A stretch of DNA of 64,000 nucleotides from Pedobacter sp. KBW06 (GTDB taxonomy: Bacteria > Bacteroidota > Bacteroidia > Sphingobacteriales > Sphingobacteriaceae), in contig NZ_QAJL01000004.1 in NCBI RefSeq assembly GCF_003852525.1, positions 470,009-534,008 on the forward strand. The letters run 5' to 3'. The notes under the pieces were generated by a model that saw only the letters and a program-made list of their open reading frames with translations, was not told the origin of the DNA and did not search any database. A program made the translations under genes and the position numbers. Positions 44,932 to 52,983 of the stretch are shown one piece after another; within the stretch, counting starts at the first letter, position 1, and each line of letters opens with the position of its first letter.

Positions 44932-46440
44932 TTATTTCCAATAGCTGTTCAGGACCATATAAGGATTGTCAATCAATGCACTTTTATCTATAGGCCATGC
45001 CCAGGCGCCTGCTTTAAAAGCTTCTACAGATATTGGGTTAAAACAATATTCCTTGTCCAATACCTTTTTGGTACGTACCAGGTCATAATAGTAATGTCCT
45101 TCACCCATCAGTTCGCGACAACGTTCATAAAATATGGCATCTTTCAGTTCCTTACCACTCTCGGTAACCGGCGTAGCCACGGCTCTGGCACGGATTAAAT
45201 TCAACGACGCTTTAGCACCATCCTCATTCCCCAGCTCAGCCTGTGCTTCTGCTCTCAGCAAAATGGCGTCTGGTAACCGGAATACAATCAAATCATCATC
45301 AGGAAGCACATCTTCTCCTTCAGCAGCAAATATGTTCACAAACTTCAGCAACTCCCACCTACCGTCTGTTGCGTAAATAGTTGCCGGATCAAACCAGTAC
45401 TCGCCGCGTTTATCTGGTGTGCCTGACGGATATAGTTTCGCCATGAACTTGGAGTTATAATAGATGTAACTTTTAGTAATTGACTTTACCGGCTTATGAG
45501 GATAGTGCAATACCATATCTGTAAAAGTATTGTAGAGGTAATTTCCTGTTGAATATTCACCATAGTTCAGACTCCGCAACACTTCGAAAAGGCTTTCTTT
45601 AGTACGCCCTTTAAAGATCTCTTTAGTTCTGGTAATAGGAAGCAACTCGTAGCTGTTTGTGCTCATGATTTCTTTGCCCAATTCATCAACGGCGGTATAA
45701 TAACCTGCTTTATCGCCTTCAGTAAACCCGGCAGCCCACATATTCATGTGCATCATTAAGGCGATGGCACTTCCACGCATGGCCCTGATCCCAACAATTG
45801 ACGGATCTTCATAGGTCCAGGGTAAATCGTCCTTAACTGCTTTCATATCGGCAATACAATTATTGAGCACCTCCACCATTTTCATTCTAGGTAAAGCAGC
45901 CTGGTTATAAGCTTTGGTATAATAAGGGATATCTCCGAATTGACGAACCATAAAGAAGTAAGCCAGGTTCCGCAGAAATACAGCTTCAGCACGGTATTTC
46001 TTCCGCTGTTCTACACTAAGCACTTCTACCTTATCTGCTTGCACATATAAAATATTGGCTGCCTGAACCATCTTGTACCAATTACTCCATTGCGTTAAAC
46101 TTTTGTAGTTAAAAATATCCTGATAATAACCGGTACTATTTATCAGGAAGGAAAGAGAATTGGTGGTAATCGCTGTAATATAGCTGCGGCCCAGCCCAGG
46201 AGTCTCAATAGCAGGACTACAACGCAGGTCGCCGGTTGTGGCAAAATAAGGAGAAGACAGGGTATTCTCTCTAAACTGATTATAGATCCCGGTAGTAAAG
46301 GCCTCTACATCTTTCTGATTTTGCCAGTAATTGTTCCCAGATAAGTTATCTATAGGGGTTACATTTAAGTATTTTTTACACCCGGAAAAGGTGATGGATC
46401 CGGCTGTTAAAATAATGGCTGTAAATAAGATACGTTTCAT
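44932..46440 (-). CDS. RagB/SusD family outer-membrane lipoprotein (second pair)
   Basis: The start MKRILFTAIILTAGSITFSGC gives 502 residues and a clean lipoprotein signal (Cys21). The frame runs to 46656, but that part overlaps susC, and Met at 46449 is an alternative. SusD hallmarks are CKKYLNVTPIDNLSGNNYWQNQKDVEAF, RAEAVFLRNLAYFFMVRQFGDIPY and the C-terminal ELMGEGHYYYDLVRTKKV. SusD proteins form the substrate lid over the SusC pore. It lies 16 bases after its susC. Confidence 0.93.
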   Translation of the reverse strand: MKRILFTAIILTAGSITFSGCKKYLNVTPIDNLSGNNYWQNQKDVEAFTTGIYNQFRENTLSSPYFATTGDLRCSPAIETPGLGRSYITAITTNSLSFLINSTGYYQDIFNYKSLTQWSNWYKMVQAANILYVQADKVEVLSVEQRKKYRAEAVFLRNLAYFFMVRQFGDIPYYTKAYNQAALPRMKMVEVLNNCIADMKAVKDDLPWTYEDPSIVGIRAMRGSAIALMMHMNMWAAGFTEGDKAGYYTAVDELGKEIMSTNSYELLPITRTKEIFKGRTKESLFEVLRSLNYGEYSTGNYLYNTFTDMVLHYPHKPVKSITKSYIYYNSKFMAKLYPSGTPDKRGEYWFDPATIYATDGRWELLKFVNIFAAEGEDVLPDDDLIVFRLPDAILLRAEAQAELGNEDGAKASLNLIRARAVATPVTESGKELKDAIFYERCRELMGEGHYYYDLVRTKKVLDKEYCFNPISVEAFKAGAWAWPIDKSALIDNPYMVLNSYWK

Positions 46441-46456
46441 AAAACCCATTTTAATA

Positions 46457-49400
46457 TTAGAATTGAACATTAAGACCAAAAGTATAGGTACGGGGATTCG
46501 GATATCCTTTTGAGGAATCTCTACCCAGATCAGTAACGGTTTCAGGACTCGGACCTGAATAGTTAGAAAAAGTATAGATGTTATATGCCGTTCCGTAAAC
46601 ACGAATAGACGTGGCTCCGAACTTCCTGGCGTATTTCTTGTCAAAATTATAAGCAAGCGTAGCCTGTTGCAGTTTTACATAAGAACCGTCCTCCTGAAAC
46701 AAGGTCTGGTCAAACCGGAATGGCCTGTATACTGAATAACGGGTATAATCATAAGGATTTGGATAAGTTGCCTTATCTCCTGAATTTTTCCAATACTCAT
46801 ACTGTTCCAATGGTACTAAAGAATTTAAAGCAAGTGGATTTTCGAAACTTTGAAAACGTGAAGAAAGGGCATTGTTTAAGACATCTCTTATTAAAGTAAA
46901 AGATCCGGTAACACTTAATGAAAAACCGCCGTATTGCATGTAAGATGTAAAACCTCCCGTGATTAGTGGCTGTGAATTTCCTGCTCCAACCAAATCGTTG
47001 TCGTCAAGAATATAGTCACCATTAAGGTCAGTCCACATCGGATCCCCTCCTCTGAAATAGGTACGGCGGTCAATTACTGACCCTGCACGATACCTTAAGC
47101 CAGTTAAGGGGTCAACCGGAACACTCAAATCTGTAGCATAAACACCTCTTGTATTTAATAATACGTTAGTTAGACTGTTTTTTCCAACACGGTAAAGAAT
47201 GTTCTGGCCTGTCTCAGCATCTTTTATTAAAAGCTGACTTGCATTGTCAGGCAGATGCACCACTACATCTCTGTTAAGCGATGCATTTAAACTTACGTTC
47301 CATTTTAATTTGCTATTTGCAGAGAGAGGCCGGGCATTCAAAGTGAGCTCGTAACCATAATTTACCATACTCATCTCGTTGGTTTTTACCTTACCGAATG
47401 CATTAATATTGGAGATATTTTTTTCCCGCAGCATGTTGTCTACCTGCTTGTAGTAAGTTTCAAAAACAAATCCGAATTTATTGTTCAGGAATCCTGCTTC
47501 AAAACCAGCATTGTATTGCGTGGTAGTGGTAGGCGTTAATGTCGTATTAGGAACCACACCCAGATCGAGATTTACCGTAGGCAGCTGATTGTAATTACCT
47601 CCGGCCACATATTTTCCGTAAACATCATAAATATTCCCTGTAGGAACGATGTTCTTTCCATAACTGGCACGAATTGATCCATAATCTAACCAGCTTTCCG
47701 CAGAGCGAAGCCAATTCTCCTTATAAAAATTCCATCTTGCTGCAACTGAAGGGCTTTTTGAATACCCGGCATCAGGACCATTTGTAGAAGAACCATCGAC
47801 CCTGTAAGTTAAGTCCAGCACATATTTCTGATCGTAATTATACGAGAATGAGCCGGCAAGAGAGGCAGATCTAAAATTGCTGAGGTTATTCAGTGTACCA
47901 CCTTTGGAATTGAACCAATCTGAACCCAAAGGTCCTTTTACCTGATCATTAGGTGTACTTACCTGCTGAGAAACATCAGCCCTGAAGTTTGTAGAATTCA
48001 GTTCTGAAAATACTGCAGCATTAAAGTTATGTTTTTCCGCAACCTGCTTTACATAAGAAAGCCTGGTTCTGTTATACAACGTGTTTTTACGATCGAAATA
48101 ATTATAAACTGAATCGACGCCGGCACTCTGACCACCCGGTGTAAATCGGTCTTTCGCCTGTGTGATGTAGTTGAAACTAAATGAACTTGATGCCCGTAAT
48201 CCTTTTACAACTTCATATTCCACGTCAATATTGGTGGATACATTGATGGTCTTATTGTCGTCGTCGGTATTCAATGTATTTAATAACCCACTTGAAGCAG
48301 TAAATAATGAAGGCGCCGGCAGTAAAGAAGACGATGAACCAGATTCCGACAAACCAGTCTGACTTAAACTGTTTCCTCCTCCCGAACTGCTGTTGGCCAT
48401 CACGTTATTTAAAGAGGCCAATAACTTGAATTTCTCATTTGGCTGGTATTGGGCATTCATATTGAGGTTGTAGCGTGTAAAAGCGGTGTTTTCAACGATA
48501 CCTTTTTTATCGAAATAGCCCCCGTTCACTTTATAGTTAAACTGCTGATCTCCTCCTGAGATAGACAAGTTATGCGTTTGATTAAACGTAGTCCGATAAA
48601 ACAGCTTTTGCCAGTTAGTAGAATTGTTATAAAAAGCATTTAAGCTATCTGCCAGAAAAGGATTTTTATTGATGGAATTCAAGCCATGATAAAAATTAGT
48701 ATCATTTTTTAATATCTGATCAATCCGCATCATACGCTCTCCCCTTCCTCCGATTACCGATTTTAGTTCAGGTGGGGTATCAACCGTAAAATTTGAAGTG
48801 AATTGAACAATAGGAACCTTTGAATTCCCTCTTTTTGTAGTGATCAAAACAACACCATAAGCACCTCTGGAACCATAAAGCGAAGTTGCCTGTGCATCTT
48901 TTAAGACCTCTATCCGTTCAATATCCTCTACTGGGATTAAGGAGATCGGACTAATTCCGGGACCCGCAGACTCAAACCCATACGAATAATCGGTATTGTC
49001 ATCAATAGGAATACCATCTACTACAAATAACGGAGAGGTTGGCGTTAGAAAAGCATTATCTCCTGACCCGGAAACATTCAGATTGGAAATCCCTCTGATA
49101 GTCATTGATCCCCTCATCCCTGGCGCGCCATTATTGTTCTGAATATTTAAACCTGCAACTTTACCCTGAAGCAACTCCATTACGTTGGCAACAGGAACAT
49201 CCTGGATATCTTTAGCGGTAATAATCACACTTGAACCTGTTGAAATCTCTTTCGTCTTTTTAGCATAGCCGATGATCACCTGTTCTTTAAGCGCATTTAC
49301 AGATTCCTCCATGCTGATGTCTATCGTTGCACTTCCCGACACTTTTCTGAACACTGTTTTATAGCTCAGATACCGGAAGGTAAGCTCAGTACCAGGGCTT

Positions 49401-49606
49401 ACGCTTAGGCTGTATCTCCCATTACCATCAGTTTGACCAAGAGGGGTTTGGGATTTGCCTGAAGTGATGACTACTCCTGGGATAGGTTTTTTATCTGCCC
49501 TATCAATTACAGTTCCTTTAACTACAATATTCGTTTGCTGTGCTGTTAACCGGCCGTTAAAGCCAAACAACACGAACAAAGAAAATATTACGACTGTATA
49601 TCTCAT
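46457..49606 (-). CDS. SusC-like TonB-dependent receptor (second pair)
   Basis: The chosen start MRYTVVIFSLFVLFGFNG gives a signal peptide and 1049 residues. The frame extends to 49723, overlapping the preceding gene; Met at 49636 is also possible. Order of domains: carboxypeptidase-D-regulatory-like domain (VKGTVIDRADKKPIPGVVI), TonB box region, plug with LQGKVAGLNIQNNNGAPGMRGSMTIRGISN and SIDIERIEVLKDAQATSLYGSRGAYGVVLITTK-like block, and a large barrel ending LNVQF. There is no N-terminal STN domain, so sigma/anti-sigma signalling is unlikely. It imports the ligand captured by SusD. Confidence 0.94.
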   Translation of the reverse strand: MRYTVVIFSLFVLFGFNGRLTAQQTNIVVKGTVIDRADKKPIPGVVITSGKSQTPLGQTDGNGRYSLSVSPGTELTFRYLSYKTVFRKVSGSATIDISMEESVNALKEQVIIGYAKKTKEISTGSSVIITAKDIQDVPVANVMELLQGKVAGLNIQNNNGAPGMRGSMTIRGISNLNVSGSGDNAFLTPTSPLFVVDGIPIDDNTDYSYGFESAGPGISPISLIPVEDIERIEVLKDAQATSLYGSRGAYGVVLITTKRGNSKVPIVQFTSNFTVDTPPELKSVIGGRGERMMRIDQILKNDTNFYHGLNSINKNPFLADSLNAFYNNSTNWQKLFYRTTFNQTHNLSISGGDQQFNYKVNGGYFDKKGIVENTAFTRYNLNMNAQYQPNEKFKLLASLNNVMANSSSGGGNSLSQTGLSESGSSSSLLPAPSLFTASSGLLNTLNTDDDNKTINVSTNIDVEYEVVKGLRASSSFSFNYITQAKDRFTPGGQSAGVDSVYNYFDRKNTLYNRTRLSYVKQVAEKHNFNAAVFSELNSTNFRADVSQQVSTPNDQVKGPLGSDWFNSKGGTLNNLSNFRSASLAGSFSYNYDQKYVLDLTYRVDGSSTNGPDAGYSKSPSVAARWNFYKENWLRSAESWLDYGSIRASYGKNIVPTGNIYDVYGKYVAGGNYNQLPTVNLDLGVVPNTTLTPTTTTQYNAGFEAGFLNNKFGFVFETYYKQVDNMLREKNISNINAFGKVKTNEMSMVNYGYELTLNARPLSANSKLKWNVSLNASLNRDVVVHLPDNASQLLIKDAETGQNILYRVGKNSLTNVLLNTRGVYATDLSVPVDPLTGLRYRAGSVIDRRTYFRGGDPMWTDLNGDYILDDNDLVGAGNSQPLITGGFTSYMQYGGFSLSVTGSFTLIRDVLNNALSSRFQSFENPLALNSLVPLEQYEYWKNSGDKATYPNPYDYTRYSVYRPFRFDQTLFQEDGSYVKLQQATLAYNFDKKYARKFGATSIRVYGTAYNIYTFSNYSGPSPETVTDLGRDSSKGYPNPRTYTFGLNVQF

Positions 49607-49640
49607 ATTAAGTCTTATATAAATTGGAAACTCCATATTA

Positions 49641-50675
49641 TTAATCATTAGTAAATTTTGGACGTTCTCCGGTAAACCAAATGATGATCTCCCAGTTGCC
49701 CTTTTCATAGATTGAAAAATCAAGACTTAAAGAAGCCTCCTCGCGAATGTTGCCAAAACCCTGTCTTTCATACTTGAAAAGCGTATGCGCTCTGTTACCT
49801 GCCACATTCGTATATGGAGTTTGAAAGGCGACAAGAGGGATTGGATAAGCCACATTATACGTTACAGATTCGTTGGTTTTCACCATGTTGAAGCCATGGA
49901 CAAGCTGATCCCATTTAGTGAGGTTGAAGCCATTTGGATCTATGGGCTTAAAAAGGGAATCTACAAATCTGAACTTTAAAGAATTGCTTCCCCCGCTTAC
50001 CTTATTAAACAAGACGGTAATGTCATCGTAAAAAAGTCGTTGATTTGTTCTGGCGCCACGCATATTACTGATGCTACTAGGGATTACGCCAATATACCTG
50101 GAGAGACCTGTAATAGGATCCAAGACGGATGGCTCAAAAGGATGTTCTTTTAACGGCATGAGCTTAAGGTCCCTGAAATACCTGCGCCCGCCGGTGTTAG
50201 ACATTTCCACATCGAAAACATATCCTGAATCCGGTTGCGTTTTGAGAAGTGTTGACGTTGCTGCAGACCACATCAAAAACTGGCCGGAATGCTCTCTGAT
50301 CTCAAAGAGAGGACGGTTTTCCATCTTCCGCTTTGCTTCTATTTCATCAATAGATTTTTCGGTACCCAGATAAGGCTGGCTCCATACCTGAACCGGAGTA
50401 TTCTTTGTCAGTTCCGGAGCAGGCGACCCATCCCTGGTCCTCATATTGATGATCTTGAAGTTAAGTGGCTGTGAAGAAGCCCCGATAAAAAGATTGTCAG
50501 AAAAAAGGGTATTCCGACCCAATACCGGGCTGTAGACGGTTTGTGTAAAACGGGTGTCTAAGCCTATAGACTCCCGGTCCTCAGGCAAGCCTTTTTTGCA
50601 GCCTGAGCTTAGTATAAATAGCATCAGCACCATGAAGAAAGCGACTGATGATGTTAAAGGATCTTTTGTATTCAT
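49641..50675 (-). CDS. Lipoprotein of unknown function in SusCD locus (DUF5007-like)
   Basis: From the start MNTKDPLTSSVAFFMVLML the protein has 344 residues and a lipoprotein signal ending LSSGC. Earlier in-frame Met codons exist up to 50702. The body is beta-rich with TRDGSPAPELTKNTPVQVW, FDVEMSNTGGRRYFRDLKLMPL and a C-terminal NWEIIIWFTGERPKF. I associate this with DUF5007 from memory; no enzyme motif is seen. It sits between the first FAS1 gene and the second susC, where surface glycan-binding proteins usually occur. Confidence 0.78.
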   Translation of the reverse strand: MNTKDPLTSSVAFFMVLMLFILSSGCKKGLPEDRESIGLDTRFTQTVYSPVLGRNTLFSDNLFIGASSQPLNFKIINMRTRDGSPAPELTKNTPVQVWSQPYLGTEKSIDEIEAKRKMENRPLFEIREHSGQFLMWSAATSTLLKTQPDSGYVFDVEMSNTGGRRYFRDLKLMPLKEHPFEPSVLDPITGLSRYIGVIPSSISNMRGARTNQRLFYDDITVLFNKVSGGSNSLKFRFVDSLFKPIDPNGFNLTKWDQLVHGFNMVKTNESVTYNVAYPIPLVAFQTPYTNVAGNRAHTLFKYERQGFGNIREEASLSLDFSIYEKGNWEIIIWFTGERPKFTND

Positions 50676-50688
50676 TATGCTCATCATC

Positions 50689-51366
50689 TTAATTATTAAC
50701 ACGGGTTACAAACTCGCCAAAGCCAAAATCATGTCCTGGAGACAATACATTTATGATGGCATTCTTTGTCTTAATGTTTACTGAATTGGTAGGCGTGCTC
50801 TCCCAATACCTCACGAAAATGGAATTCTTAGGATCGGTAAATGTGATCACCGCAGGGCCACCTCCCTTAAAACCCGATGCATCTGCCTTTTTGTAAAGAA
50901 CATGCATGTTGTAATTATGAGCAATGCTTTTTACAATCAGCCCATCTGCATAATCCTGGAAATAAGAGGTATTGAACTCTCCACGGATAATGTACTTGCT
51001 CACCATGGTATCCAATTGTTTTACATCCATATTGGCGAGGTACAAGGGCGCTTTATTGATTCTTTTACGAACGGCATTTAAACTCTCTACAGAGGTCTGA
51101 AAGCTCCTGTTGGTCACCGCAAAAAAAGTAACCTTTTGATTTTTCAGAGAATCCTGCAATGAGGGTAACCGGTTAAGAACAAGCAAGAGGGAATCATATA
51201 CCCCCGATTGCTGTGCCTTTAAGTATTCAAATGCATTTCCATCAAATTCCTTCAGGTCATTTTCATAATTATAATATTCGGATTCATTTTTCTTACAGGA
51301 AAACAACATGACACAGAGCAACATAGCCATCAGTATAGAAAAACCAGGTGTTTTTTTATTTCTCAT
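50689..51366 (-). CDS. FAS1 (fasciclin) domain lipoprotein, first copy
   Basis: The start MRNKKTPGFSILMAMLLCVMLFSC gives 225 residues with a lipoprotein signal; the frame extends to 51423, overlapping the susD end. The FAS1 domain shows FDGNAFEYLKAQQSGVYDSLLLVLNRLPSL, VTFFAVTNRSFQTSV and NAIINVLSPGHDFG. It parallels the copy at 44136. Likely role: surface adhesion or ligand binding alongside the first SusCD pair. Confidence 0.83.
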   Translation of the reverse strand: MRNKKTPGFSILMAMLLCVMLFSCKKNESEYYNYENDLKEFDGNAFEYLKAQQSGVYDSLLLVLNRLPSLQDSLKNQKVTFFAVTNRSFQTSVESLNAVRKRINKAPLYLANMDVKQLDTMVSKYIIRGEFNTSYFQDYADGLIVKSIAHNYNMHVLYKKADASGFKGGGPAVITFTDPKNSIFVRYWESTPTNSVNIKTKNAIINVLSPGHDFGFGEFVTRVNN

Positions 51367-51413
51367 TGATATCATCGGATTTGTATTTGGTGCTAATTCT
51401 TCTTTAGTTATTT

Positions 51414-52955
51414 TCATCTCCAATAGTTATTTTGTTCCAACTTACTGTTTGCATTAAGCACCTCTTTTGCAATTGGCCAGTATATTCCTTTTTGCTGAAT
51501 CAGGTTCATAAATGCCGGATTGTTGTTTTGTATTTTATGGTATCTGATCAGATCGTACCAGCGCCAGCCCTCTCCCATTAACTCGCGTCTGCGCTCCGCA
51601 AAGATTTCGCTGATCAGGTCCTTGCCGGTTCCGTCATTGATCGTTTTCACACCTCGGTTTTTCTTAATGGTGTTTAGCAAGGTGATGGCGTCCTGCCGCT
51701 GGCCAAGTACGGCCAGGGCCTCTGCCCTAAGTAAAACCAATTCCTCTAAGCGGGTAAAAAGAATGTTTGAACTGTAAATGGCAAAATTTCCATTTGTTGA
51801 ACCGCCTCTTAAAACTTTAATTTTACTGAAGACCGGGATCTCGCCGGTGAAATTCACAAAGTAGTTCGTTCTTGGAAGACCTGAAATGGTATCTAATCCA
51901 AAACGCTGATCGTTAAGGTCAGTAAATACAGATGCGATAGAATCTTTCGATACGTAAAGATCAGGCGTCTGCTTTGAAATGAGCGGAGATGCGAGTACCA
52001 ATTGTTCGATATGCCCATTTGCAGTAGACTCCCCGTAAACATCGTTGAAACCAAAGGAAATCACCTGGCTATAAGACTGTCCATTAAAAATACCATCGGA
52101 AGCAGTCAATTGCGAAGTTGTGGAATAAGCAATGTTTGCCTTTGCGTAGTTGGTCATGATGAAGTCTGTATAAACAGAAACATCTATATAATGTGATTGC
52201 CAGGCAGCAATATGTGCCAGAACAGCATAAGCAGATATTTTGGTAAACAAAGCGCCTCTCCATCGGTCTACTCCATAACCGTAATAGGACCCCGGCAGGA
52301 TCTCATCTCCCTCTGCCCCATAGACGTAAGGCAGATCTTTAGCCGCAGTAATCAATTCGGTTTCTGCATAGGCTAAAACTTTTGACTGATCAGTTTTAGG
52401 CTTATCCTCAAAGGTTCCGTCATGTGAAGCCGTAATTAAAGGAACATCGCCCCAGATGCGTACCATATAGAAATAGGCAAATGCCCTCAAAGCCCTTGCC
52501 TGTGCCAGGTCAGCCCTGAAATTGGGTTCGGTATAACGAATATCTGTTGCCCGTACTTCAGCAGCCCTTTCGATGAACAGACTTGCGCTATTGATCACCG
52601 CATAAAATGCCCTCCATGAGGTGAGTTTTTGCACCAGGGGGAAAGACGCTTTCAGGTTTTGATTGATGATTACTTTAAGATCAGACCTGCTGGAGGCCGT
52701 AAAATCTCCATTTCTCAATTCGCCCCATAACCAGTGCGCATTGTTCTCGGCCATCGCACTCCTCATCAGTGAATAACTGGCCATCAATCCTGATCTGGTA
52801 TCCTGAAGCGAACTCCAGTGGGTGTCTTCATTAGAAAGACGGCTTGATTCGATATCAAGCATCTTTTTACAGGAGAAATGAAGGCCCGAAATTGCAACCA
52901 GCAAGATCAGTAAGCCTTTATTAAACCGGATATTTATTTTAAAAATAGATCTCAT
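51414..52955 (-). CDS. RagB/SusD family outer-membrane lipoprotein (first pair)
   Basis: The 513-residue protein has a lipoprotein signal ending LHFSC (Cys29). SusD marks are CKKMLDIESSRLSNEDTHWSSLQDTRSGL, ARALRAFAYFYMVRIWGDVPLI and AERRRELMGEGWRWYDLIRYHKIQ. It lies 28 bases after its SusC gene. It should bind the ligand at the cell surface and close over the SusC channel. Confidence 0.93.
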   Translation of the reverse strand: MRSIFKINIRFNKGLLILLVAISGLHFSCKKMLDIESSRLSNEDTHWSSLQDTRSGLMASYSLMRSAMAENNAHWLWGELRNGDFTASSRSDLKVIINQNLKASFPLVQKLTSWRAFYAVINSASLFIERAAEVRATDIRYTEPNFRADLAQARALRAFAYFYMVRIWGDVPLITASHDGTFEDKPKTDQSKVLAYAETELITAAKDLPYVYGAEGDEILPGSYYGYGVDRWRGALFTKISAYAVLAHIAAWQSHYIDVSVYTDFIMTNYAKANIAYSTTSQLTASDGIFNGQSYSQVISFGFNDVYGESTANGHIEQLVLASPLISKQTPDLYVSKDSIASVFTDLNDQRFGLDTISGLPRTNYFVNFTGEIPVFSKIKVLRGGSTNGNFAIYSSNILFTRLEELVLLRAEALAVLGQRQDAITLLNTIKKNRGVKTINDGTGKDLISEIFAERRRELMGEGWRWYDLIRYHKIQNNNPAFMNLIQQKGIYWPIAKEVLNANSKLEQNNYWR

Positions 52956-52983
52956 ATGCTAATAATTTTATAACCTTATGCCT

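Noticed and set aside
49606..49723. Longer N-terminus for the second SusC, and similar extensions for susD, FAS1 and nuoB genes
   Set aside because: The extensions overlap neighbouring genes or terminator-like sequence and precede clear signal peptides or domain starts.
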